Source: Pelatocladus maniniholoensis HA4357-MV3 (GTDB taxonomy: Bacteria; Cyanobacteriota; Cyanobacteriia; Cyanobacteriales; Nostocaceae). From it: a DNA stretch of 52,911 bases. The stretch is from positions 1 through 52,911 of the forward strand of contig JAHHHW010000103.1 of assembly GCA_019359115.1 (NCBI GenBank). The letters are read 5' to 3'. Below the pieces are notes generated by a model. It made no database searches. It saw nothing but the letters and a program-made list of their open reading frames with translations, and was not told the DNA's origin. This document shows, piece by piece, positions 19,101-26,043 of the stretch (positions are counted from its first letter, which is position 1; every line of letters starts with the position of its first letter). The position numbers and the translations under genes are program-made.

Positions 19101-19228
19101 GCAATGCGGATTTAATTCTGGTTTTGGATCGTGGTGTTTTGATAGAAAGTGGTACTCACGATGAATTGATCAACGCCAAAGGACATTATTTTTATCTCAA
19201 TCAACAACAACTTGCTCAAGTTGGTTAA
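16184..19228 (+). CDS. Cyclic-nucleotide-domain C39 peptidase/ABC exporter (HetC-type)
   Basis: A 1014-residue inner-membrane exporter that should cleave double-glycine leaders and export the mature peptides. Order of parts: a cyclic-nucleotide-binding-like domain at about 30-130 (GKVRLLDR, GGAFGETS), a second domain of similar style at about 150-240, and a C39 peptidase at about 295-425. The C39 triad is complete: Cys 312 (SDCGAAC), His 385 (GKHYIVV) and Asp 401 (CDPAIG), with oxyanion Gln 306. An ABC membrane domain covers about 450-740. The ATPase domain has Walker A GRSGSGKTT at 807-815, signature LSGGQ at 911-915 and Walker B LLIFDE at 931-936. All catalytic residues are intact. The architecture matches HetC-type exporters; orthology to hetC itself is not claimed. 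Confidence 0.92.
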   Translation: MPSVFDQQQLGQTLTRVLGEKLANQEMQSCMKAVEILKPPVAKLFWQATTGKSGIYLVLTGKVRLLDRSNNLITTLNPGGAFGETSLFVKEQWLPYAARASSNLQLAYLPNEVLQVLMSKHPRIGDRLRKQAEIWDLMLTLLHQYQEKSSTSGEGILQALSVFERHDLELGSVNAKLRQDSKLWLVHQGELQHPDGRYLTAGNIYEISRADDLQVTQPTTIAYTLSHANWEIALQHWSDLGQLIDSKVASVTTQKPIENRKVIPFPSTESSTAPKPKKRQSYFPSPQVKFGQLWGHITRRYPFYAQQSASDCGAACLVMIGRYWGKQFSISLLRDLANTNRSGASIKGLVAAAESIGFSTRPVKASLDQLAQQSLPAIAHWEGKHYIVVYEVNKKQVIVCDPAIGQRSLTHEEFQAHWTGYALLLQPTVGLKETPEATQPFWRFFDLVKPHTVVLVEVFVASILIQLFGLVTPLFTQLLLDRVVVQGSTLTLNAVGLGLIIFGLFRVAISALRQYLLDHTANRIGVALMVGFLKHTFRLPLAFFESRYVGDIVSRVQENQKIQRFLTGEALTIVLDLLTVFIYIGLMFWYSWQLGLLVLLVVPPFVLVALIATPFLRLISREIFKSVAKESSYLIESLTGIRTIRSMAIEQTVRWRWEELLNQSVKKNFSGQVIGVRLQLVSSSIETLATTILLWFGAWQVIQNQLTIGQLVAFNMLLSQVIQPFRRLIVLWNQLQEVVISTERINDILEAEPEEDLNTSAKQMLPQMIGSVRFVGVTFRYHPESEYNILENLSFEIKPEQTVALVGRSGSGKTTLSKLILGLYPATDGKILIDGQDITALSLRSLRQQIGVVDQDTFLFGGTIRENLSIAHPQATLEDIIQAATIAGADEFIRRLPMGYETQIGEGGGLLSGGQRQRLAIARALVGNPRLLIFDEATSHLDSESERIIQNNLKTILAGRTSIIIAHRLSTIRNADLILVLDRGVLIESGTHDELINAKGHYFYLNQQQLAQVG

Positions 19229-19299
19229 GATACACATTTTTCCTTTTCCTAACCTTTATTCAAACCAAGCGCACAAAAAACTTGACAGGGTACACAAGT

Positions 19300-20850
19300 A
19301 TGGCTAACTTATCCAACAACTTACCGTCTATATCAGCAAACAACCAGACAAATGGGCGTCGTAATTACAGATCGGCTGAAGATCACGAATTCGAGCAAGC
19401 AACGTTCCCAGAAACAGAAGGAAATGATTGGTATTATGGCACAGAAGAACTTTTAGATGCCCTACCCAAGCGTTGGACACGTTCTTCACTATATTTTTTA
19501 ATGAGTTTTGCTGTTGTCGTTTTACCTTGGACAGCGTTTTCTCGAGTGGATGAAACAGGAAACGCCAGAGGACGGATAGAACCACTAGGAAAAACGCGAA
19601 AATTAGATAGTCAAGTTGGTGGTAGTGTCGTAGCCGTTAAGGTAAAAGAAGGAGATACAGTTAGAACAGGACAAGTTTTAGTTGAATTGGAATCAGATGT
19701 TCTGCGAACCGATTTACAACAAGCAAAAACTAAACTCGAAGGATACCAAAATCGATTAGTACAGTTTGAGTTACTCAAAAACCAAATAGTTTTAACAAAT
19801 AGCGTTCAAGAACAACAAAATAAATCCCAAGAATTAGAAAAACTTTCACAAATATATCAAGCGCAGCAAGAATTAGGTGCAAAAGAGAGTACTTATAATT
19901 CTCAAAAAATAGAAAAACTAGCTTTAGTTGATCAAGCAAGACAGAATATTTATAGTACCGAAGCTATTCATAAATTAGCTAACAGTCGTTTAGATCAGGA
20001 TCAGAAAGAGGCTGAACGTTACGAAAAATTGCAAAATCAAGGTGTTGTCCCCCAGATTAAAGTTATAGAACTAGATAAGGAAGCACAAGAAAGTCAACAA
20101 TTACAAGAAAAAGCTCAATCTGATGCCAAACAAGCCGAATTACGTTACAAAGAGGAAACTAGTCGTTATCAAACAGTAATTAACCAAGCTAAAGCAGAAA
20201 TTCAACAAGCTAAACTACGTTTGCAAGAACAACGCAGTAGTTATAACAGTGTAGTAGAAGCAGGGAAAATAGCTGTTCTCAAAAATCAACAACAGCTCAA
20301 AGATTTACAATCACAAGTTGCTGAGTTGCGATCGCTCATCGCTCAAAGTAGAAGTGAAATTTTATCATTAAATCTTCAGTTACAACAACGCATTATTAGG
20401 TCGCCAATTAATGGTGTAATTTATGAGTTGCCGATAGAAAAACCTGGCGCTGTCGTCCAAGCTGGTCAAGAAGTTGCTCAGATTGCACCTAGTAATTCTG
20501 ATTATATCCTCAAGGCACAAATGCCTAGCCAAGAAAGCGGTTTCTTAAAGGTGGGAATGCCTGTCAAAATGAAATTTGATGCCTATCCTTTTCAAGATTA
20601 TGGAGTTGTTGAAGGACAAGTACGTTGGGTTTCACCAGATTCAAAAATTGTCGAAACCCCTCAAGGTAATATCGAAGTTTTTGATGTCGAAGTTACCCTA
20701 GATAAACCTTATATCCAAGCAGGGGATAAACGTATTATACTCACCCCTGGTCAAACAGCAACCGCAGAGGTAATTGTTCGTCAACGTCGTCTGGCTGATT
20801 TTATCTTAGATCCGTTTAAGAAACTGGAAAAAGGTGGTTTGGAGTTGTAG
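19300..20850 (+). CDS. HlyD family membrane-fusion (adaptor) protein
   Basis: The periplasmic adaptor that links an ABC exporter to an outer-membrane channel. I start at ATG 19300 (516 residues; AGGG about 10 bases upstream) instead of TTG 19282. A cytoplasmic N terminus is followed by one membrane span (62-80), a lipoyl-like half (GGSVVAVKVKEGDTVRTGQ, 107-125), and a long coiled coil of about 220 residues rich in Gln/Glu/Lys. The second lipoyl half (IIRSPINGVIYELPIEKPG) and a C-terminal barrel (GMPVKMKFDAYPF) come last. It lies 71 bases downstream of the exporter gene on the same strand. No TolC-type partner is encoded in the window. Confidence 0.92.
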   Translation: MANLSNNLPSISANNQTNGRRNYRSAEDHEFEQATFPETEGNDWYYGTEELLDALPKRWTRSSLYFLMSFAVVVLPWTAFSRVDETGNARGRIEPLGKTRKLDSQVGGSVVAVKVKEGDTVRTGQVLVELESDVLRTDLQQAKTKLEGYQNRLVQFELLKNQIVLTNSVQEQQNKSQELEKLSQIYQAQQELGAKESTYNSQKIEKLALVDQARQNIYSTEAIHKLANSRLDQDQKEAERYEKLQNQGVVPQIKVIELDKEAQESQQLQEKAQSDAKQAELRYKEETSRYQTVINQAKAEIQQAKLRLQEQRSSYNSVVEAGKIAVLKNQQQLKDLQSQVAELRSLIAQSRSEILSLNLQLQQRIIRSPINGVIYELPIEKPGAVVQAGQEVAQIAPSNSDYILKAQMPSQESGFLKVGMPVKMKFDAYPFQDYGVVEGQVRWVSPDSKIVETPQGNIEVFDVEVTLDKPYIQAGDKRIILTPGQTATAEVIVRQRRLADFILDPFKKLEKGGLEL

Positions 20851-20984
20851 TTAATTAAAGCCAATCATGATGTAATAATTAGCAGTTAGTTGTTATCATT
20901 AGCTATTAGTTATTTGATAAATCTTAACTGTTAAACAACGATTGACTCGACGCAAACTTTGTAATTGGAATTCATAATTTCACC

Positions 20985-21764
20985 ATGTCGAAAGAGTTAA
21001 AAATTTCCAGCGTAGATATTTTGCAGCAAATCAAACTCTCCTGCCAAGTTCCAGAATTAGTGCAAGCGATCGCAAATCGCAAAATTGTTGCAGATGCTGC
21101 AAATCAAGCAGGTATAAAAGTTGAAAACGCAGAACTGCAAAAAGCAGCAGATAATTTGCGCGTAACTAATAAACTACTCAAAGCAGAAGACACTTGGGCA
21201 TGGCTGAAAAAACATCATCTTGCTGTAGAAGAATTTGAACTATTAGCAGAAACTAATTTGCTTTCTGCAAAACTGGCAAGTCATTTATTTGCTGATAAAG
21301 TTGAAGCGTTCTTTTATGAAAATCAACTCAATTATGTAGCTACGGCTATCTATGAAGTTGTTTTAGATGACGAAGACTTGGCTTTAGAACTATTTTATGC
21401 CCTTCAAGAAGGCGAAATTAGTTTTGCAGAAATTGCTCGCCAATATATTCAACATCCAGAATTACGCCGTGCTGGTGGATATCTTGGTGTGAAAACTCGC
21501 AGTGAATTACGTCCAGAAATTGCTGCTGCTGTTTTTGCTTGCACTCCACCAGGAGCAATTAAGCCTATTGTTACTCCTAAAGGAGTTCATTTAATTTGGG
21601 TGGAAGAAATTATTCAACCTCAATTAAATGATTTAGTGCGACTGAAGATTTTGAGTGATTTATTTGCTAATTGGTTAAAACAACAAAGTTCTACATGGAA
21701 CATCACTGTAGATTTAGACTCAGATCATGATTTGTCTGGAAAAGAACTGTTGAAGCAAGCTTAA
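20985..21764 (+). CDS. Parvulin-type peptidylprolyl isomerase (SurA-like, no signal peptide)
   Basis: A 259-residue protein with a SurA/PrsA-like helical N-terminal part (about 10-105) and a parvulin rotamase domain at about 118-208 (GEISFAEIARQYI, RRAGGYLGVKTRSELRPEIA, KGVHLIWVEE). No signal peptide is visible, so it probably works in the cytoplasm, perhaps holding precursor peptides for the exporter. It lies 134 bases after the HlyD gene, as the last gene of the operon. Isomerases of this type commonly accompany HlyD/C39 exporters in filamentous cyanobacteria as I know them. The exact substrate is inference. Confidence 0.88.
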   Translation: MSKELKISSVDILQQIKLSCQVPELVQAIANRKIVADAANQAGIKVENAELQKAADNLRVTNKLLKAEDTWAWLKKHHLAVEEFELLAETNLLSAKLASHLFADKVEAFFYENQLNYVATAIYEVVLDDEDLALELFYALQEGEISFAEIARQYIQHPELRRAGGYLGVKTRSELRPEIAAAVFACTPPGAIKPIVTPKGVHLIWVEEIIQPQLNDLVRLKILSDLFANWLKQQSSTWNITVDLDSDHDLSGKELLKQA

Positions 21765-21781
21765 ATTTAGGTCTGAATCTA

Positions 21782-21816
21782 AAAGTAGAGACGTAGCAAT
21801 TCTACGTCTCTACTTT
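21782..21816. terminator. Perfect 15-bp hairpin after the export operon
   Basis: AAAGTAGAGACGTAG (21782-21796), loop CAATT, then the exact inverse at 21802-21816. It starts 17 bases after the isomerase stop. There is no long T-run, but the arms end in AAA/TTT so it could work in both directions. The GTAGAGACG core is a common cyanobacterial intergenic repeat. Confidence 0.5.
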
Positions 21817-21818
21817 CC

Positions 21819-21893
21819 TAGTCAGCTTTATCTGACTTTAGCTATTAGCCAAAAAATTAATTTTTTGGCGGTATGAAAAGCTGGTGCAAGATC
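21819..21893 (+). repeat. Two-hairpin dispersed repeat, copy E (subfamily 2)
   Basis: AGTCAGCTTTATCTGACT, linker TTAGCTATTAGC, then CAAAAAATTAATTTTTTGG and the tail AAAAGCTGGTGCAAGAT. It closely matches the copy at 29796-29869, but the second palindrome differs in both arms in a compensating way (CAAAAAATT.. against CAAGAAATT..). Confidence 0.65.
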
Positions 21894-21985
21894 TCAGTAT
21901 GGGAATTCTCTTTTAACTTTTTAATTGATTCAGCAAAGGCAAAATTTAGTTAAAACTTGACAAAATTAAACCTGTAAACTAAAAT

Positions 21986-22029
21986 TTGGTGATACTGCAA
22001 AAAGTTTAAACTTTTTGCAATATCACCAA
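21986..22029. repeat. 44-bp near-perfect palindrome
   Basis: TTGGTGATACTGCAAAAAGTTT is followed directly by its inverse with one mismatch, centred on TTTAAA. It lies between the convergent export operon and the two precursor genes, about 100 bases downstream of the first precursor stop. It could be a bidirectional terminator (cruciform-forming) or a small mobile palindrome. Confidence 0.6.
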
Positions 22030-22131
22030 TATTTTACCTTAGACAAACAAGGGTATTCAATTTTAGTTGAGATTTACTTGTGGTTGTAGAACAAAGTATT
22101 GTTTTACAACCACAATTGTGTAAGTCAGAGA

Positions 22132-22332
22132 TTAAACTCCACCAATAGCACCTAAGAGTTCAGAGAAGCTAGCTCCAAACTGCCAGATTTTCTGGCTAGC
22201 AATTTCTGCTCCTAAACTAGCTAGACCACCAACGAGTTCGTTGAAAGACAAACCACCAACAACAGCAGCAGCGTCTACTTCAGAAACTTCGGTCATTTCT
22301 ACGTTGATGTCGGAAATTGTAATTCTAGACAT
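22132..22332 (-). CDS. Double-glycine leader peptide precursor 1 (bacteriocin/RiPP-like)
   Basis: A 66-residue precursor. Residues 1-27 form an acidic leader ending AAAVVGG, with hydrophobic V24 at -4 and V16 at -12 and acidic D20 at -8, as in C39-processed leaders. Cleavage after G27 would release a 39-residue core starting LSFNELVGGL and ending LLGAIGGV. The core is Gly/Ala/Leu-rich and has no Cys, so it cannot carry disulfides or lanthionines. It differs from copy 2 at residues 43 (Glu) and 50 (Trp). AGGAATC lies 7-8 bases upstream of the ATG. It faces the operon encoding a C39 exporter, its probable processing and export partner. Confidence 0.82.
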   Translation of the reverse strand: MSRITISDINVEMTEVSEVDAAAVVGGLSFNELVGGLASLGAEIASQKIWQFGASFSELLGAIGGV

Positions 22333-22384
22333 GATTTGATTCCTTTTGAGTGAAAGTAAGTGTCAAGTTACGCGTCTTTAGAGA

Positions 22385-22585
22385 TTAAACTCCACCAATA
22401 GCACCTAAGAGTTCAGAGAAGCTAGCTCCAAACTGAAAGATTTTCTGGCTAGCAATTTGTGCTCCCAAACTAGCTAGACCACCAACGAGTTCGTTGAAAG
22501 ACAAACCACCAACAACAGCAGCAGCGTCTACTTCAGAAACTTCGGTCATTTCTACGTTGATGTCGGAAATTGTAATTCTAGACAT
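22385..22585 (-). CDS. Double-glycine leader peptide precursor 2 (bacteriocin/RiPP-like)
   Basis: A 66-residue paralogue of the gene at 22132-22332. The leader is identical (VVGG at 24-27) and the core differs at only two positions, Gln 43 for Glu and Phe 50 for Trp. The ribosome binding site AGAGGAATC and about 30 bases further upstream are also nearly identical, so the two genes come from a recent tandem duplication that includes the start region. The two cores may act as a pair or simply raise dosage; the sequence cannot tell which. Confidence 0.82.
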   Translation of the reverse strand: MSRITISDINVEMTEVSEVDAAAVVGGLSFNELVGGLASLGAQIASQKIFQFGASFSELLGAIGGV

Positions 22586-23296
22586 GATTTGATTCCTCTT
22601 GAGTGAAAGTTAAGTGTTTTGTTTTGGACTCAGCTTTTGTTTGCTTCATCCATGTTTTTATTTTGCTATTTAAAACCATGAAAAACAAGGGTTAGCAATG
22701 AAGGCTTTAGACAAAGCCACTGGAATTATGTCTCAAAATTTTCTTAAAGTATTTGAGCTTATTTTTGAAGATATTGTTAATAGAATTTATGAAGTAAAGA
22801 TTAAGTACAGCGATCAAAGACCTTTCATTCTAATAGCTTCTTTGAGATGTTTTACCAGTAGTCGAATAAACCAAAATATCTCAAAATCAACATATCTATT
22901 TATCCAGCAATCTCTCAAAGCAAATTTGAAGTAGTTGTAAAGCATGATTGTCAACTCAGATAAGATAAAATTCAAAGTTACTTATCCTTTTCTCATAGTT
23001 TATGATTTCAAATGCCAGGTCAAGTGTTTTTGAATAAGTTTAAAGACAAAATTCCGGCAATTTTGTCTTGATAAATTTACTTACAATAAGCTGTTTCACA
23101 TTTAAGTTGCATATTTTGTTTGACTGAAACCTTTGACTGACTTGGCTCGCTCTGGAAAATTAGATGTGGTTCAGCTTACCATGCTGACTTTTTAAGTCCT
23201 GGTGATGTGAAAATCTAACCCGCTAAACCTGTTTGGTGTAAGGAAAGGAGTAATAAAATTAAAGCCTCTTTCCTTGTTGACTTTTCTAATTAGGAA

Positions 23297-23387
23297 TAAG
23301 CTGTTCAGCATTTAAATCGAGCGAGCAATCTCGACACAGTAAGCAGTATAGCTCTCAAAAATCCTAGTTTAAATGCACATCAGCTTA
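23297..23387 (+). repeat. 91-bp MITE-like element, copy 1
   Basis: The ends are imperfect inverted repeats, TAAGCTGTTCAGCATTTAAA at the left and the inverse of TAAGCTGATGTGCATTTAAA at the right. The outermost TA on each side may be the target duplication, as in IS630/Tc1-type elements. By my reading it is identical over all 91 bases to 40301-40391 in the opposite orientation. Confidence 0.8.
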
Positions 23388-23514
23388 TGTCTCGCTTTCA
23401 CCCCTCCACCCCTGGGTAAGATGGAGTTATGACTTTCGTAATGCTGTCAATACTTAAAGTATTTTATTAAAACTGATCGATACTTCTTTGATGGTATAGA
23501 GCAGCTCATAAAGT

Positions 23515-23551
23515 CAAGCTCCCCGACTTCTAAGAGAAGTCGGGGAGCTTG
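23515..23551. repeat. Strong 17-bp perfect hairpin
   Basis: CAAGCTCCCCGACTTCT, a 3-base loop, then AGAAGTCGGGGAGCTTG. It lies in a long non-coding stretch and has no T-run. Possibly a dispersed repeat or a folded element of a transcript leading toward the SLH gene. Confidence 0.55.
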
Positions 23552-23781
23552 TCTCTCGCAGATGATTTAGGAATAATGCATATTAAAACTAAAAAGTGGA
23601 AATTTAGTGGAGAAGTGAGCAGGAAGTTGAAAAATGTAATCAAAAAAAATGTATTTATCTAAAATATCCAAATTAGAAATACTTCAAACATGATATTTCT
23701 CTATCAAAAGCTAGAAAAATCAAGACCTATATAGAGTTAAGCTTAAGTTATAAAGAGATTTAAATTAATGGGAGAAATATT

Positions 23782-24651
23782 ATGTTTAAAATTCCTGTTT
23801 TATCATCAGAACGTAAAATATCACTTTTGTTAGCATTAGTAACATTAACATCTGTACCATTTTTTGATTCCATACCACAATCAGTTATTGCAGCACCAGA
23901 AAGAGCAACTAACTTTCCTGATACACAAAATCATTGGGCGCAACCTTTTATTACAAGACTAGCAGAACGCAATATTATTACCGGATATCCAGATGGAACC
24001 TATAGACCAAATCAGTCTGTTGATCGGGATGAATTTGCAGCAATTATTCGTCAAGCTTTTAACCAAAATAAAGAACGAACAATACCCAGTGGTAGTGTTT
24101 ATAAAGACGTTCCCGCTAACTATTGGGCGGCTGAACCCATTGAAGAAGCTTACGAAATGGGATTTATGCATGGTTATCCCGGAGAATATTTTCGACCAAA
24201 ACAGCCAGTCTCTAGAGTTGAAGCATTAGTATCATTGTCTCAAAACTTAAATTTGACAACTGCTCAAACAGCTAGAAGACAAACAACTAGAAGGCGATTT
24301 TTCTTTCCACTCGCAATGACTACTTTAATGCAGCCGTTGATGACTGCTAAAGCCACAAATAAAACAGTTTCTCCTTTGCAAAATGCTCCAGCCTCAGCCG
24401 TAGTCAGCAATTATTATACAGATGCCAAAAATATTCCTCAATATGCAGTTGATGACGTAGCAGCAGCAACTCAAGCAGGAATTGTTGTAAATTATCCTAA
24501 TACCAAAATTCTCAATCCCAATCAGCCTGCGACTAGAGGAACAATTGCAGCTTTTATCTATCAAGCATTAGTTAATCAAGGAAGGCTAGAACCACTTTCT
24601 AATAATGTAAAGGCTTATAATTATATTGTCGATCGCAGCAATAACCAATAA
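23782..24651 (+). CDS. Secreted SLH-domain protein
   Basis: A 289-residue protein with a signal peptide (KISLLLALVTLTSVPFF, likely cleaved near Ala 37-38). It has three S-layer-homology modules at about 44-95 (FPDTQNHWAQPFI, IITGYPDGTYRPNQ), 107-155 (YKDVPANYWAAEPI, GYPGEYFRPKQPVSR) and 207-262 (NYPNTKILNPNQPATRGTI). SLH modules anchor proteins to cell-wall polymers. There is no further domain such as a porin barrel, so it is shorter than the SLH-OprB outer-membrane proteins of cyanobacteria and probably a periplasmic, wall-bound protein. A basic stretch at about 165-180 separates modules two and three. Confidence 0.9.
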   Translation: MFKIPVLSSERKISLLLALVTLTSVPFFDSIPQSVIAAPERATNFPDTQNHWAQPFITRLAERNIITGYPDGTYRPNQSVDRDEFAAIIRQAFNQNKERTIPSGSVYKDVPANYWAAEPIEEAYEMGFMHGYPGEYFRPKQPVSRVEALVSLSQNLNLTTAQTARRQTTRRRFFFPLAMTTLMQPLMTAKATNKTVSPLQNAPASAVVSNYYTDAKNIPQYAVDDVAAATQAGIVVNYPNTKILNPNQPATRGTIAAFIYQALVNQGRLEPLSNNVKAYNYIVDRSNNQ

Positions 24652-24701
24652 GTAGTTGTACAAAAAGACTGTTTAATTTGTTTGAGGGATCTCCGAAAGG
24701 C

Positions 24702-24783
24702 CTGAGTCGTATGAATACGACTTGTGCTATGAGCAAAGGGTTTAAACCCTTTGCGGTAGATTGAAAAAATTAGGATGCTCCCT
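24702..24783 (+). repeat. Two-hairpin dispersed repeat, copy B
   Basis: AGTCGTATGAATACGACT, linker TGTGCTATGAGC, then AAAGGGTTTAAACCCTTT and the tail AGATTGAAAAAATTAGGATG. It shares the layout and tail with copies at 13642 and 31320, while the arm sequences vary with pairing preserved. Confidence 0.65.
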
Positions 24784-24865
24784 ACAACTGTTGCTTGGCT
24801 AGTGGAGGCGATCGCGACCCAGCGAAAATATTTTTAAGTCATTGAGAAGCACCTATTTAATTTGT

Positions 24866-25930
24866 TCAAAAAACATAATTTTTTTGGTAATATGCCTGAT
24901 ACTCTTGCGATAACAAAGGTTTCCACCAGTTATTATGAGTGAGATACCATGCAACTGTCAGATGCAAACCTTCTGCAACAGTAACTGAAGGTGTCCAACC
25001 TAACTGAGTTTGAATTTTAGTAGCATCAATGGCGTATCTGCGATCGTGTCCAAGTCTATCTTTGACAAAAGTAATTAAGTTTGCTGCTGGACGCACGGGC
25101 AAATTAGGGGCTAATTCATCCATAAGCTGACATAACATCTGCACCAAATTGATATTTTCTACTTCATTATTACCGCCGATATTGTAAGTTTCGCCTGGTA
25201 TACCACGATTAATCACTATATCTAAAGCACTACAATGGTCGCCTACGTAAAGCCAATCTCGGACATTTTTACCATCACCATACACGGGTAATTCTTTACC
25301 AATTAAAGTATTAATACATATTAGAGGAATTAGTTTTTCAGGAAACTGATAGGGACCATAATTATTAGAGCAATTAGTGATAATTGTTGGTAGTCCATAA
25401 GTATGGTGATAAGCACGAACTAAATGATCACTACCAGCTTTTGATGCAGAGTAGGGACTATTGGGAGCATAAGGAGTAATTTCATTAAAAGGTGGATCAT
25501 TAGGATTAAGACTACCGTAAACTTCATCAGTAGAAACATGCAGGAAGCGATAATTTGTAGGTAGAGAATTTGCTTGCCAGTGTTGACGAAAAGCTTCTAG
25601 TAAAGTATATGTACCCACTACATTAGTTTCGACAAAAGCACCAGGTCCCAAAATTGATCGATCAACATGAGATTCGGCAGCAAAGTGAGCAATAGTATCA
25701 ATATTCTCTGTTTCTAATAGTTGATCTAGCAACGAGCGATCGCATATATTTCCTTGGACAAAACGAAAATTCTCTTGCTTCTCCAACCCTGCTAAATTGG
25801 CAATATTTCCTGCATAAGTCAAAGCATCTAAAATTACCACCCGATCACTAGGATAATTTTGACACCAATGATGTACAAAATTCGAGCCAATAAATCCCGC
25901 ACCACCAGTTATCAATAACCGACGACTCAT
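24866..25930 (-). CDS. rmlB: dTDP-glucose 4,6-dehydratase
   Basis: It converts dTDP-glucose to dTDP-4-keto-6-deoxyglucose, an early step to dTDP-rhamnose and other deoxysugars of surface polysaccharides. I start at ATG 25930 (354 residues), where GGAG sits 8 bases upstream, rather than at the in-frame GTG at 25939. The Rossmann motif TGGAGFIG is at 8-15, the catalytic STDE segment at 133-136 and the YxxxK pair at Tyr 160 and Lys 164. ANLITFVKDRLGHDRRYAID is typical of RmlB. No other rml genes are adjacent. Confidence 0.95.
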   Translation of the reverse strand: MSRRLLITGGAGFIGSNFVHHWCQNYPSDRVVILDALTYAGNIANLAGLEKQENFRFVQGNICDRSLLDQLLETENIDTIAHFAAESHVDRSILGPGAFVETNVVGTYTLLEAFRQHWQANSLPTNYRFLHVSTDEVYGSLNPNDPPFNEITPYAPNSPYSASKAGSDHLVRAYHHTYGLPTIITNCSNNYGPYQFPEKLIPLICINTLIGKELPVYGDGKNVRDWLYVGDHCSALDIVINRGIPGETYNIGGNNEVENINLVQMLCQLMDELAPNLPVRPAANLITFVKDRLGHDRRYAIDATKIQTQLGWTPSVTVAEGLHLTVAWYLTHNNWWKPLLSQEYQAYYQKNYVF

Positions 25931-26043
25931 TTTATTCACTCCTGTGATCAGTTATCAGTTATTTGTGATAACTGTTTACTGATTTAAGTATGCACTTTAT
26001 AATATCTGCTGGTGTTTGCTTACTTTAGATGTGATTTTCTATA

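Larger units (their letters stand above)
22127..22616. repeat. Tandem duplication of the precursor gene unit
   Basis: Units of about 236 bp at 22127-22362 and 22380-22616 each contain the whole precursor gene, its ribosome binding site and a short upstream stretch, separated by 17 unrelated bases. Only a handful of substitutions separate them, clustered at the two changed codons of the core and in synonymous sites. Confidence 0.85.
22617..23781. other. Long non-coding region with hairpins and a MITE
   Basis: No firm gene. A 78-codon plus-strand frame at 22698-22934 has only a weak GGGTTAGC ribosome binding site and no recognisable content. Structures seen are a 10-bp hairpin AGACAAAATT..AATTTTGTCT (about 23045-23070), a half-element TAAGCTGTTTCACATTTAAG at about 23092, the 91-bp element at 23297-23387, and a 17-bp perfect hairpin CAAGCTCCCCGACTTCT with its inverse at 23515-23551. 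Confidence 0.45.

Noticed and set aside
22698-22934. 78-codon frame divergent from the peptide precursors
   Set aside because: Only a weak ribosome binding site, no double-glycine motif and no recognisable family; could be chance in AT-rich DNA.
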